Shown here: positions 1 to 5,169 of the stretch, piece after piece
Layout of the letters: each line of letters begins with the position of its first letter
Numbering within the stretch: the first letter of the stretch is position 1
Assembly (NCBI GenBank): GCA_014377795.1
Contig: JACMOY010000401.1
Location: forward strand, 1-5,169
DNA from: Actinomycetota bacterium
GTDB taxonomy: Bacteria > Actinomycetota > Actinomycetes > Actinomycetales > Angustibacteraceae
DNA length: 5,169 nt
Reading direction: 5' to 3'
The notes under the pieces: generated by a model
What the model was told of the DNA's origin: nothing
The model's database searches: none
Seen by the model: only the letters and a program-made list of their open reading frames with translations
Translations under genes and position numbers: made by a program

Positions 1-317
1 CCGTTGGCCCGAAAGCGGGCCTGGTCGCGCCAGCTGAACGACCAGTCGACCTCGTTGCGGACCGCGGAGGCGGCTCGCTGGATGTCGTACAACAGTGAGG
101 CCAGCATCGCCTCGGTGTCTGCTGCCGTCAGTGCGGGCCGCGGCGGCATCCGCTCGAGCGCGCCGTCGACGCCCAGCGGTGGCGGTGCCCCCGGGGCCAG
201 GAGCAGGTCAGAGCCGTGCCGCTGCCACAGGGTCTCGAGCAGCTGCTCGAGGGTGTTGCGCGTTCGTACCGCCGCGCCGTCCGCACCCGAGCCACTGTCG
301 AGAGCGTCCGCCGTCAT
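1..317 (-). CDS. pilT: PilT-like type IV pilus retraction ATPase, N-terminal part (truncated by window edge)
   Basis: The first 105 residues of a cytoplasmic secretion ATPase that would power pilus retraction (twitching) by depolymerising the pilus at the PilC platform. Reading from the ATG at 317-315, the frame stays open to base 1. The protein shows the PilT N-terminal PAS-like domain: GSDLLLAPGAPP at residues 35-46 (family form ASDLHLxxGxPP), VDG at 50-52, an LT start to the next helix near 63, and DWSFSW...ARFRAN at 91-105 (family form DxSFxxxxxxRFRVN). The His normally found in the SDLHL motif is Leu here. Walker A, Asp, Walker B and His boxes would lie beyond the left edge, so catalytic competence cannot be judged. 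No clear Shine-Dalgarno precedes the ATG, so leaderless or weakly initiated translation is possible. It is divergent from the pilB operon. A PilU-type paralogue is the main alternative. Confidence 0.8.
   Translation of the reverse strand, partial: MTADALDSGSGADGAAVRTRNTLEQLLETLWQRHGSDLLLAPGAPPPLGVDGALERMPPRPALTAADTEAMLASLLYDIQRAASAVRNEVDWSFSWRDQARFRAN
234..251. repeat. 18-bp perfect palindrome inside pilT
   Basis: CTCGAGCAGCTGCTCGAG equals its own reverse complement. In the pilT frame it encodes Leu-Glu-Gln-Leu-Leu-Glu, residues 23-28, about 66 bases downstream of the pilT start. It may simply come from GAG/CAG/CTG/CTC codon preference in an amphipathic helix. Its length and its place near the divergent promoter region also fit a dimeric-regulator site. 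Function is unknown. Confidence 0.45.
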
Positions 318-358
318 GGTGGCGCAGTCTGGCAGACCGACCGGAGCCCGCGCGGCGG

Positions 359-386
359 TCAAGTCCGGGCCACCACCCGCCGATGG
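359..386 (+). promoter_or_regulatory. Putative sigma-28 (FliA/WhiG-type) promoter for the pilB operon
   Basis: TCAAGTCC at 359-366 and GCCGATGG at 379-386 resemble the sigma-28 family consensus, TAAA/TCAAG then about 15 bases then GCCGATAA. The gap from TCAA to GCCGAT is 16 bases, one longer than the commonest spacing. The last two bases of the -10 are GG rather than AA. The element lies between two divergent genes and points at pilB. The predicted transcription start is near 391-394, leaving an untranslated leader of about 60 bases. The match is by eye only; no start site is known. Confidence 0.42.
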
Positions 387-420
387 ACCGCTGGACGGTC
401 ACTGACCCGATTGGGTGACC
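386..420 (+). repeat. Two overlapping inverted repeats in the pilB leader region
   Basis: GACCG (386-390) and CGGTC (396-400) form a 5-bp arm repeat with a 5-base loop. GGTCAC (397-402) and GTGACC (415-420) form a 6-bp arm repeat with a 12-base loop. They share bases 397-400, so in RNA only one of the two hairpins could form at a time. They sit immediately downstream of the putative -10 element, so they could be an operator or a leader structure. Arms this short also arise by chance in GC-rich DNA. Confidence 0.35.
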
Positions 421-422
421 GC

Positions 423-432
423 CACCCGGGTG
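423..432. repeat. 10-bp palindrome CACCCGGGTG
   Basis: A perfect 10-bp palindrome in the leader region, 12 bases downstream of a GATTGGGTG segment and 9 bases upstream of the pilB ribosome binding site. The preceding GGTG (414-417) can also pair with CACC (423-426). It is a possible regulator site or part of a leader hairpin; no function can be assigned from sequence alone. Confidence 0.25.
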
Positions 433-440
433 TCGTGGCC

Positions 441-449
441 AAGGGGGGG
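441..449 (+). promoter_or_regulatory. Ribosome binding site of pilB (A2G7 tract)
   Basis: AAGGGGGGG lies 4 bases upstream of the GTG at 454 and is the only purine-rich Shine-Dalgarno-like stretch in the leader. It decides the start: in-frame GTG codons at 415 and 430 have no comparable site upstream. The run of seven G is unusual for a ribosome binding site (see findings). Confidence 0.6.
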
Positions 450-453
450 TGTC

Positions 454-2193
454 GTGGCAGCTCGTGTGGTCGTCTCGGCCGAGCCGGTGGCGGTGCCGTC
501 GGACGGTTCGGGTCGCCGTCAGCTCGGTGAGATCCTCGTCGCGCGCTCGCTGCTCAGCCGCGCCCAGCTCAAGGACGCGCTGCTCAAGCAGCGGGTCTCG
601 GGCAAGCGGCTCGGCACGCTGCTCGTCGAGCTCGGGGCCCTGGACGAGCGCGACCTGGCCTCGGCCGTCGGCGAGCACTGTGGTGTGGCCGTCGTCGACC
701 TGCGCCTTCGGGCGCCCGAGCCGCAGGCCGTCGCGGTGCTGCCCGAGGCCGGGGCGCGCAGCCTGGTCGTGGTGCCGCTCTCGCTGGACGAGGGGATCCT
801 GCAGGTCGCAGTGGCCGACCCGAGCGACGAGCTGTCCGACCGGCTCCGCGACGCCGCCGGCGCCGAGGTGGCACTCGTCGTCGCGTCGGCCACCGACATC
901 CGCCGTGCTACCGACCGGGCCTATCGGGCGCTCGCTGGGATCGACCGCCATGTCGACGCCTTCCAGGCTTCGGCCAGCAGTCGTCGTGAGGCGCCCGTCG
1001 CCGTCCGGTCGTCCGCCGTCGTCGACGCGAACGCCCCCGTGGTCCAGGTGGTCACCATGATCCTGGCGCAGGCGCAGCGCGACCGGGCCTCCGACGTCCA
1101 TATCGAGCCGATGGACGCCCTGGTGCGGGTGCGGTTTCGGATCGACGGCGTCCTGCACGACGTGGTGACGCTGCCGACGTCGATGGGCGGCGCCGTGACC
1201 AGTCGACTCAAGGTGCTCGCCGGCATGAACATCGTCGAGCGTCGCAGGGCCCAGGACGGGCAGTTCACCGCCAGTGTCGAGGGGCGCGACGTCGACGTCC
1301 GCGTCGCCAGCACCGGCACGGTGGCCGGCGAGAAGGTCGTGCTGCGCCTGCTGGACAAGGCGATCTCCTCGTTCCGACTGTCCGAGCTGGGCATGTCGGC
1401 GCAGACGTACGAGGTCTACTCGACGATGGTGCGCTCACCGTTCGGCATGGTGATCTGCGCCGGCCCGACGGGCAGCGGCAAGACCACGAGCCTGTACGCG
1501 ACGATGACCGAGCTGAACGGCACCGAGCGCAACATCATGACCATCGAGGACCCGGTCGAGTACGTCGTCCCCTCGATCAACCAGATCCAGATCAACGAGC
1601 AGGCGGGCATCGACTTCGCCGGTGGACTGCGCTCGATCCTGCGTCAGGACCCCGACATCATCCTGGTCGGTGAGATCCGCGACGCCGAGACGGCGCGGAT
1701 CGCCGCGCAGGCCGCGCTGACGGGCCACTTCGTGCTGAGCTCGTTGCACGCCACCGACACCAGCGCGGCGCTGCTGCGGTTCCTCGACCTCGACATCGAG
1801 CCGTACGTCGTCGGGTCGGCGGTCGTTGGCATCTTGAGCCAGCGACTGCTGCGCCGGATCTGTGACCAGTGCCGCGCGCCGCACCAGCCCACCCCCGAGG
1901 AGCTGGACTACTTCGCCGACGCCGGTGGGGTCGTACCCAAGGGTGGCTTCTTCCGCGGTGCCGGCTGCACGTTCTGCGCCGGCTCGGGCTACCAGGACCG
2001 TGTCGGCGTCTACGAGCTGCTGCGGATGACCCCCGACATGCGGGCGCTGGTCGCTGCGGCACCGTCGTACGGCGCCATCCGCGACCTGTCCCAGTCCGAG
2101 GGCACGCGCAGCCTGCGCCGCGAAGGTGTCCTGCTCGTCGAGCAGGGCGTCACCACGATCGCGGAAGTCGTCCGCGGGATCTACGTCCTGTAG
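454..2193 (+). CDS. pilB: PilB/GspE-family type IV pilus extension ATPase
   Basis: A 579-residue hexameric cytoplasmic ATPase that powers pilus polymerisation through PilC. Residue numbers count from the GTG at 454. An N-terminal MshEN/T2SSE_N domain covers roughly 20-150, with twin helical motifs at 23-46 and 52-75. The second N-domain shows ASDVHIEP near 212-219. The ATPase core follows: Walker A GPTGSGKTT (337-345), Asp box with TIEDPVEY (363-370), Walker B region with QDPDIILVGEIRD (398-410), and His box TGHFVLSSLHATD (423-435). A zinc-binding tetracysteine, CDQC (470-473) and CTFC (505-508), is the hallmark that separates PilB/GspE from PilT. All motifs are intact and the length is typical. 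A strong ribosome binding site at 441-449 supports the 454 start; an upstream GTG at 415 would add 13 residues. pilC follows after 11 bases. GspE of a type II secretion system is the alternative, but the adjacent divergent pilT favours a pilus. Confidence 0.95.
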   Translation: MAARVVVSAEPVAVPSDGSGRRQLGEILVARSLLSRAQLKDALLKQRVSGKRLGTLLVELGALDERDLASAVGEHCGVAVVDLRLRAPEPQAVAVLPEAGARSLVVVPLSLDEGILQVAVADPSDELSDRLRDAAGAEVALVVASATDIRRATDRAYRALAGIDRHVDAFQASASSRREAPVAVRSSAVVDANAPVVQVVTMILAQAQRDRASDVHIEPMDALVRVRFRIDGVLHDVVTLPTSMGGAVTSRLKVLAGMNIVERRRAQDGQFTASVEGRDVDVRVASTGTVAGEKVVLRLLDKAISSFRLSELGMSAQTYEVYSTMVRSPFGMVICAGPTGSGKTTSLYATMTELNGTERNIMTIEDPVEYVVPSINQIQINEQAGIDFAGGLRSILRQDPDIILVGEIRDAETARIAAQAALTGHFVLSSLHATDTSAALLRFLDLDIEPYVVGSAVVGILSQRLLRRICDQCRAPHQPTPEELDYFADAGGVVPKGGFFRGAGCTFCAGSGYQDRVGVYELLRMTPDMRALVAAAPSYGAIRDLSQSEGTRSLRREGVLLVEQGVTTIAEVVRGIYVL

Positions 2194-2197
2194 GTGA
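2192..2197 (+). promoter_or_regulatory. Ribosome binding site of pilC
   Basis: AGGTGA overlaps the TAG stop of pilB and stands 7 bases before the ATG at 2205. It selects that start over the in-frame ATG at 2211 and over any start inside pilB, and suggests that ribosomes finishing pilB can reinitiate on pilC. Confidence 0.65.
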
Positions 2198-2204
2198 TGA
2201 CCCG

Positions 2205-3305
2205 ATGGTGATGACCGAGGCCACCAGCCCACCGACCCGACGCGGATCGCGCGAGATCATGCCGGCGCGGGTGAAGGGCACCGACCTGATGCACCTGAGC
2301 CGCCAGCTGGCGGCGTTCCTGCGCGCCGGCATCCCGATCCTCGACGGCCTCGACCTGCTGGCCCGTGAAGCGTCCAACGCGACCCTGCGCAGGGCGCTGG
2401 CCGACGTCGCCGAGGGCGTGCGACAGGGCGAGCCGCTGGCCGAGGCGTTCGACCGGCATCCGAAGGTGTTCCCCGCCGCCTACCGCAGCATGATCCGCTC
2501 GGCCGAGCTCAGCGGCAGCCTCGACACCGTGCTCGACCGCTTGACGATCTACGTCGAGCGCGAGGTGGCCGCCAAGAAGCAGATCCGCTCGGCGATGACC
2601 TACCCGATGGTCATCGTGGTGCTGGCCGTGAGCGTCTCCACCCTGCTGGTCACCTTCGTGCTGCCCAAGTTCGAGGTGTTCTTCGCCTCGTTCCACAAGC
2701 AGCTGCCGCTGCCGACGCGGATGCTGCTCGGCTTCTCGGGCCTGATCCAGCATTGGTGGTGGGTTGCGCTGATCGCCGTCGTCCTGGTCGGCGGGTCGTG
2801 CGTCGCGGTGCTGCGCACCGAGCGTGGCCTGCTGCTGCGCGACCAGACGCTGCTGCGCGTCCCCGTGATCGGTGACGCACTGAGGTACTCGGTGGTCGAG
2901 CGGTTCGCACGGGTGATGGCCTCGATGCTGCAGGCGGGCGTGCCGCTCGGTGACGCGATGGACGTCGCCGCTGCCGCCACCGGCAACCGACCCGCGGCGC
3001 TGCACCTGTCAGTGGCCCGCGAGGCGATGCTGCGTGGCGACGGCATCGCAGGCCCGCTCGCCGACACCGGAATCTTCCCGCCGCCGGCCCGTCAGATGCT
3101 GCGGGTGGGGGAGGACACCGGGTCGCTGGACGACCAGCTCGAGACGATCGCCTCGTTCTACGAGAAGGAGCTGGACTACAAGGTCAAGCAGATCACCACC
3201 TTGATGGAGCCGGCGGTGCTGATCGTCATGGGCGCCATCGTGGGCTTCGTCGCCCTGGCTCTGGTCAGCGCCATGTACGGCATCTACGGCCAGTCTTCGA
3301 CGTGA
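2205..3305 (+). CDS. pilC: PilC/GspF-family inner-membrane platform protein
   Basis: A 366-residue integral membrane protein that forms the pilus assembly platform, coupling PilB (and PilT) in the cytoplasm to insertion or removal of pilin subunits. It has the two-copy T2SSF architecture: copy one about residues 31-153, with LSRQLAAFLRAGIPILDGL (31-49) and ELSGSLDTVL (101-110); copy two about 233-355, with FARVMASMLQAGVPLGDAM (234-252) and GEDTGSLDDQL (302-312). Three hydrophobic segments are visible at about 133-153, 183-203 and 335-357, as is usual for the family. It is slightly shorter than the typical 400 residues because the N-terminal leader is short. The ATG at 2205 is supported by AGGTGA 7 bases upstream. 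Its TGA overlaps the next start (TGATG). The frame is open far upstream inside pilB, but that part is an out-of-frame shadow. Confidence 0.95.
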   Translation: MVMTEATSPPTRRGSREIMPARVKGTDLMHLSRQLAAFLRAGIPILDGLDLLAREASNATLRRALADVAEGVRQGEPLAEAFDRHPKVFPAAYRSMIRSAELSGSLDTVLDRLTIYVEREVAAKKQIRSAMTYPMVIVVLAVSVSTLLVTFVLPKFEVFFASFHKQLPLPTRMLLGFSGLIQHWWWVALIAVVLVGGSCVAVLRTERGLLLRDQTLLRVPVIGDALRYSVVERFARVMASMLQAGVPLGDAMDVAAAATGNRPAALHLSVAREAMLRGDGIAGPLADTGIFPPPARQMLRVGEDTGSLDDQLETIASFYEKELDYKVKQITTLMEPAVLIVMGAIVGFVALALVSAMYGIYGQSST

Positions 3306-3721
3306 TGCGCGGCACCGGACGCGAGGCGGGCTTCACGCTCGTCGACACCATCGTGGGTGTCGCGATCCTCGGCATCGGCGTGACCACGGTGGTCGGGGGC
3401 ATGGCCACCTCGATCACGGTCTCGGCCCGAGGGCGGGCGGCCGCCGAGGCCCAGATCGCGGTGCGCTCGTACGCCGAGCTGGTTGCCACTGCGACGTACG
3501 TCGACTGCGCCACGTCGTACAGCACCCCCTTCACCGCACCCGGTGGTTACACCGCGACGCAGGCGGTCTCTTACTGGGACAGTGCAACCAGCACCTTCGG
3601 TGCCACCTGTGGCACCGACAGCGGCCTGCAGCGGATCACGCTCACGGTCGCGTCGGACGACGGGCGCGCGAGCGAGGTGCAGCCCGTTGCCAAGCGCCGA
3701 CGTCCAGCGGGCGAGACGTGA
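3305..3721 (+). CDS. PilV-like minor prepilin with type IV pilin signal (Asp at position 5)
   Basis: A 138-residue prepilin-like protein. A short basic leader ends in REAG, followed by FTLVDTIVGVAILGIGVTTV, so prepilin peptidase cleavage is expected between Gly9 and Phe10. The hydrophobic helix covers about 10-35 and would anchor the subunit and pack in the fibre core. The mature residue 5 is Asp14, where most pilins have Glu. The rest is a small ectodomain with two Cys (68 and 102) that could form a disulfide, ending in a basic tail KRRRP. Position after pilC and before another prepilin suggests a minor (priming or tip) pilin, PilV/GspI-like; this is inferred from order and size, since the ectodomain carries no recognised motif. 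Start chosen as the ATG overlapping the pilC stop by 1 base; a GTG at 3302 would add one residue. The stop overlaps the next start by 4 bases. Confidence 0.82.
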   Translation: MRGTGREAGFTLVDTIVGVAILGIGVTTVVGGMATSITVSARGRAAAEAQIAVRSYAELVATATYVDCATSYSTPFTAPGGYTATQAVSYWDSATSTFGATCGTDSGLQRITLTVASDDGRASEVQPVAKRRRPAGET

Positions 3722-4290
3722 GCCGGCCCGTCCGCGACAGCGGGTTCACCCTGGTCGAGCTGCTGGTCGTCGTGGCCATCACCGGTCTGGTCATGCCCGT
3801 GATCGCCATGGCGCTGTCACTCGGCTTCCGCACCACCGACACCACCATCGGGCGGTTGCAGGACACCCGCGACCGCCAGATCGCACCGTCGCTCTTCACC
3901 GGCGACGTGCAGAGCGCCACCGTCGTCGACACGGCGAGCAACGCCGGGTGCCCGCTGGGCGGCGGGACGCTCGTCCTGCGGTTGAGCCGACGCGAGACCT
4001 CCGCTGCGGGCACGGTGGTGAACCGGGTCATCGTCTGGGACACCATCGTCTCGGCGGGCAGCGCACTGCTCGAGCGCAGGACGTGCGACGACACCGGCGG
4101 CAGCATGGCGCTGGTCAGCGGGGTCACCACGACCCATGACGTGGTCGGTGCGCCGAGCGTGACGTGCGCGCTCGCGAGCGGTGCGACGACGGCGTGCAAC
4201 GCCGCGGCCACGATAGCCGCGGTCGACCTGGCCATCACCGACGCCAGCGGGACGTTCACCGTCAGCGCTCGCCGACGGGCTGCGGCGTGA
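3718..4290 (+). CDS. PilW/GspJ-like minor prepilin
   Basis: A 190-residue prepilin with a textbook type IV signal: leader MSRPVRDSG, then FTLVELLVVVAITGLVMPVI, with cleavage expected between Gly9 and Phe10 and the conserved Glu at mature position 5 (Glu14). The hydrophobic segment runs about 10-36. The ectodomain is Ala/Thr/Gly/Ser-rich and holds four Cys (78, 123, 150, 160), enough for two disulfides outside the membrane. Size, a longer ectodomain than its upstream neighbour, and third place after pilC fit a PilW/GspJ-type minor pilin; the exact subfamily is inferred. It starts at a GTG overlapping the previous stop (GTGA), with only a weak purine stretch (GCGGGCGAG) upstream, so translational coupling is likely. 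The same GTGA overlap joins it to the next gene. A PulG-like pilin is possible but less likely, because four Cys and the operon position argue for a minor subunit. Confidence 0.85.
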   Translation: MSRPVRDSGFTLVELLVVVAITGLVMPVIAMALSLGFRTTDTTIGRLQDTRDRQIAPSLFTGDVQSATVVDTASNAGCPLGGGTLVLRLSRRETSAAGTVVNRVIVWDTIVSAGSALLERRTCDDTGGSMALVSGVTTTHDVVGAPSVTCALASGATTACNAAATIAAVDLAITDASGTFTVSARRRAAA

Positions 4291-5169
4291 ACGCCCGCCT
4301 GCGTCTTCTGACAGCGGACGCCGACGAGGGCAGCGTCCTGGTTCTGGCACTGGCGTTCATGCTCGCCTTCGGGGTGCTGATCGGCGTCGTGCTGCAGCTC
4401 GGCGCCACCGGGGCCCGCACCACGGTGAGCGTTCGGGACCAGGGCATCGACACGTACGCCGGTGGCGGCGCGCTGGACGGTGCGATCAACCAGGTGCGCT
4501 CCGACCCGACGATCGGGGTGGCCCCCGCTGCGGCGGGCACCTGCTTCACGCTGCCCGTAGGCGGCCTCGGCAACACCTCGGCGATCACGGTCAGCTGCCA
4601 GCCGCGGTCGACGTCCGGCGCAGCCCTCGGCGGGTCGACCGGCGCGCAGCCCGCCTACGCAGTCACGGCGCTGTCGACGACCGCGGCCGAGGGCGTCACG
4701 GTCTCGTCCGGGACGACGACACTGCAGGGTGGTGCCGCGATCAACAAGGCGCTGACCGTCGCCACCGGCGCAACGCTCGACAGCACCGGCTACCCGGTGT
4801 TGGCGGGCACCTGCCCGGCGGCCGGCACCGGAACGGTCAAGGACGCCTGCGCGACCGGCGGCGCGGTCGTCGATCCCGGGTATCCGGGGCCGAGTACCGC
4901 CACTGCGGTGCAGCGCACCACCTTGCCGGCCTGCGCGGCGACGATGGCCCTGCAGCCAGGGGTCTACCGGTCCGCGGCTGCCCTGCAGGCCGTGCTCAGC
5001 TGCCCCGGGGCCACGATCGTCCTCGCCACCGGCACCTACTACTTCGACTTCCAGGACGTGACGACGCACGAGCTGGTGTACGCCGGGCCGGGCGGGGCCA
5101 TCGGCGGCGCGGTATCGGGTACGCCGTGCAACCCGGCCTCACCCGGCGTCGACCTGGCGTTCGGCGGCG
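4287..5169 (+). CDS. PilX/GspK-like large minor pilin, 3' end beyond the window
   Basis: 294 residues are visible and the frame stays open at the right edge. The N-terminus reads MNARLRLLTADADEG, then SVLVLALAFMLAFGVLIGVV, a single hydrophobic helix at about 16-38. This resembles PilX_N-type pilus proteins: a Gly precedes the helix, but the first residue is Ser and position 5 is Leu, not Glu. The rest is a long Gly/Thr/Ala/Ser-rich, probably beta-rich ectodomain with seven Cys so far (86, 104, 176, 188, 216, 239, 281). Two related motifs stand out: LQPGVYRSAAAL (222-233) and LATGTYYFDF (246-255), separated by a conserved-looking CPGAT (239-243). Start is a GTG overlapping the previous stop (GTGA), with GACGGG weakly purine-rich upstream. 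Position as the last of three pilin-like genes fits a tip or priming subunit that caps the minor pilin complex; adhesion is a guess. The family of the ectodomain is not recognised with certainty. Confidence 0.75.
   Translation, partial: MNARLRLLTADADEGSVLVLALAFMLAFGVLIGVVLQLGATGARTTVSVRDQGIDTYAGGGALDGAINQVRSDPTIGVAPAAAGTCFTLPVGGLGNTSAITVSCQPRSTSGAALGGSTGAQPAYAVTALSTTAAEGVTVSSGTTTLQGGAAINKALTVATGATLDSTGYPVLAGTCPAAGTGTVKDACATGGAVVDPGYPGPSTATAVQRTTLPACAATMALQPGVYRSAAALQAVLSCPGATIVLATGTYYFDFQDVTTHELVYAGPGGAIGGAVSGTPCNPASPGVDLAFGG

Noticed and set aside
327..337. Inverted repeat GTCTG-G-CAGAC just upstream of the pilT start
   Set aside because: Arms of 5 bp with a single central base are common by chance. 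No second copy was seen in the gap.
357..362. TTGACC on the minus strand as a -35 box for pilT
   Set aside because: It matches the housekeeping -35 well, but no TAnnnT-like -10 lies at 16-19 bases. A weak CAGACT occurs only after 25 bases, so no promoter is called for pilT.
4..405. A 133-codon open frame on the plus strand at the left edge
   Set aside because: The minus-strand frame here gives a clear PilT N-terminal domain; the plus frame is a Ser/Arg/Ala-rich shadow.
415..453. Upstream GTG starts for pilB at 415 and 430
   Set aside because: Neither has a ribosome binding site, and the extra residues add nothing recognised in the family. The GTG at 454 follows the A2G7 tract at the right distance.
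208..1158. A 316-codon open frame on the minus strand across the start of pilB and the intergenic region
   Set aside because: It runs antisense to the conserved PilB N-domain and overlaps the supported pilT frame on the same strand. Its product is low-complexity, rich in Arg, Asp, Gly and His.
1869..2204. Extension of the pilC frame upstream into pilB
   Set aside because: The added residues are Arg/Pro/Gly-rich and overlap the PilB zinc motif in another frame. The ATG at 2205 has a good ribosome binding site and gives a normal PilC length.
1435..2232. A 265-codon open frame on the minus strand opposite the PilB ATPase core
   Set aside because: The opposite strand encodes intact Walker, Asp and His boxes and the tetracysteine. 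The antisense product has no family features.
3642..5069. A 475-codon open frame on the minus strand across the three pilin-like genes
   Set aside because: It overlaps three well-supported coding frames with pilin signals. Its translation is Arg/Gly/Ala-rich without recognisable motifs, as expected of an antisense frame in high-GC DNA.
1..5169. Mobile element, CRISPR array, tRNA or rRNA, or a novel defence system
   Set aside because: No transposase, terminal repeats, spaced direct repeats or structural RNA was seen. The window is coding almost throughout and consistent with one pilus locus.

Overview
The window is a fragment of a type IV pilus (T4P) assembly locus from a high-GC Gram-positive bacterium. 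An actinomycete close to Nocardioides/Propionibacteriales is the best guess. This rests on strong G/C preference at third codon positions, GTG starts, GTGA stop/start overlaps and the style of the pilin-like genes. Taxonomy is an inference from composition and gene style only.

Layout. Bases 1-317 (minus strand) hold the 5' end of a pilT-like retraction ATPase gene that runs off the left edge. Bases 318-453 are a divergent intergenic region of 136 bp. It contains a good match to a sigma-28/FliA/WhiG-type promoter pointing towards pilB, several overlapping inverted repeats, and an unusually G-rich ribosome binding site. From 454 to the right edge, five genes run on the plus strand as a tight operon: pilB (extension ATPase), pilC (inner-membrane platform), two short prepilin-like genes (PilV-like, then PilW/GspJ-like), and a long PilX/GspK-like gene truncated at the right edge. 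The gap between pilB and pilC is 11 bp. All later junctions overlap by 1 or 4 bases (TGATG or GTGA), so translational coupling is likely.

How it works together. PilB hydrolyses ATP in the cytoplasm and drives PilC, which extracts pilin subunits from the membrane and builds the fibre. PilT would reverse the process. The three pilin-like proteins look like minor pilins that prime assembly or sit at the tip; the PilX-like one carries a large Cys-containing, Gly/Thr/Ala-rich ectodomain. No major pilin, prepilin peptidase or PilMNO alignment gene is in the window; they are expected outside it.

The system itself is a recognisable T4P. The points worth a second look are the sigma-28-like promoter with switchable hairpins, the partly degenerate twin MshEN (c-di-GMP) motif in PilB, the Asp-for-Glu substitution at pilin position 5, and the big PilX-like ectodomain. 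No RNA genes, CRISPR arrays, mobile elements or terminators were seen.
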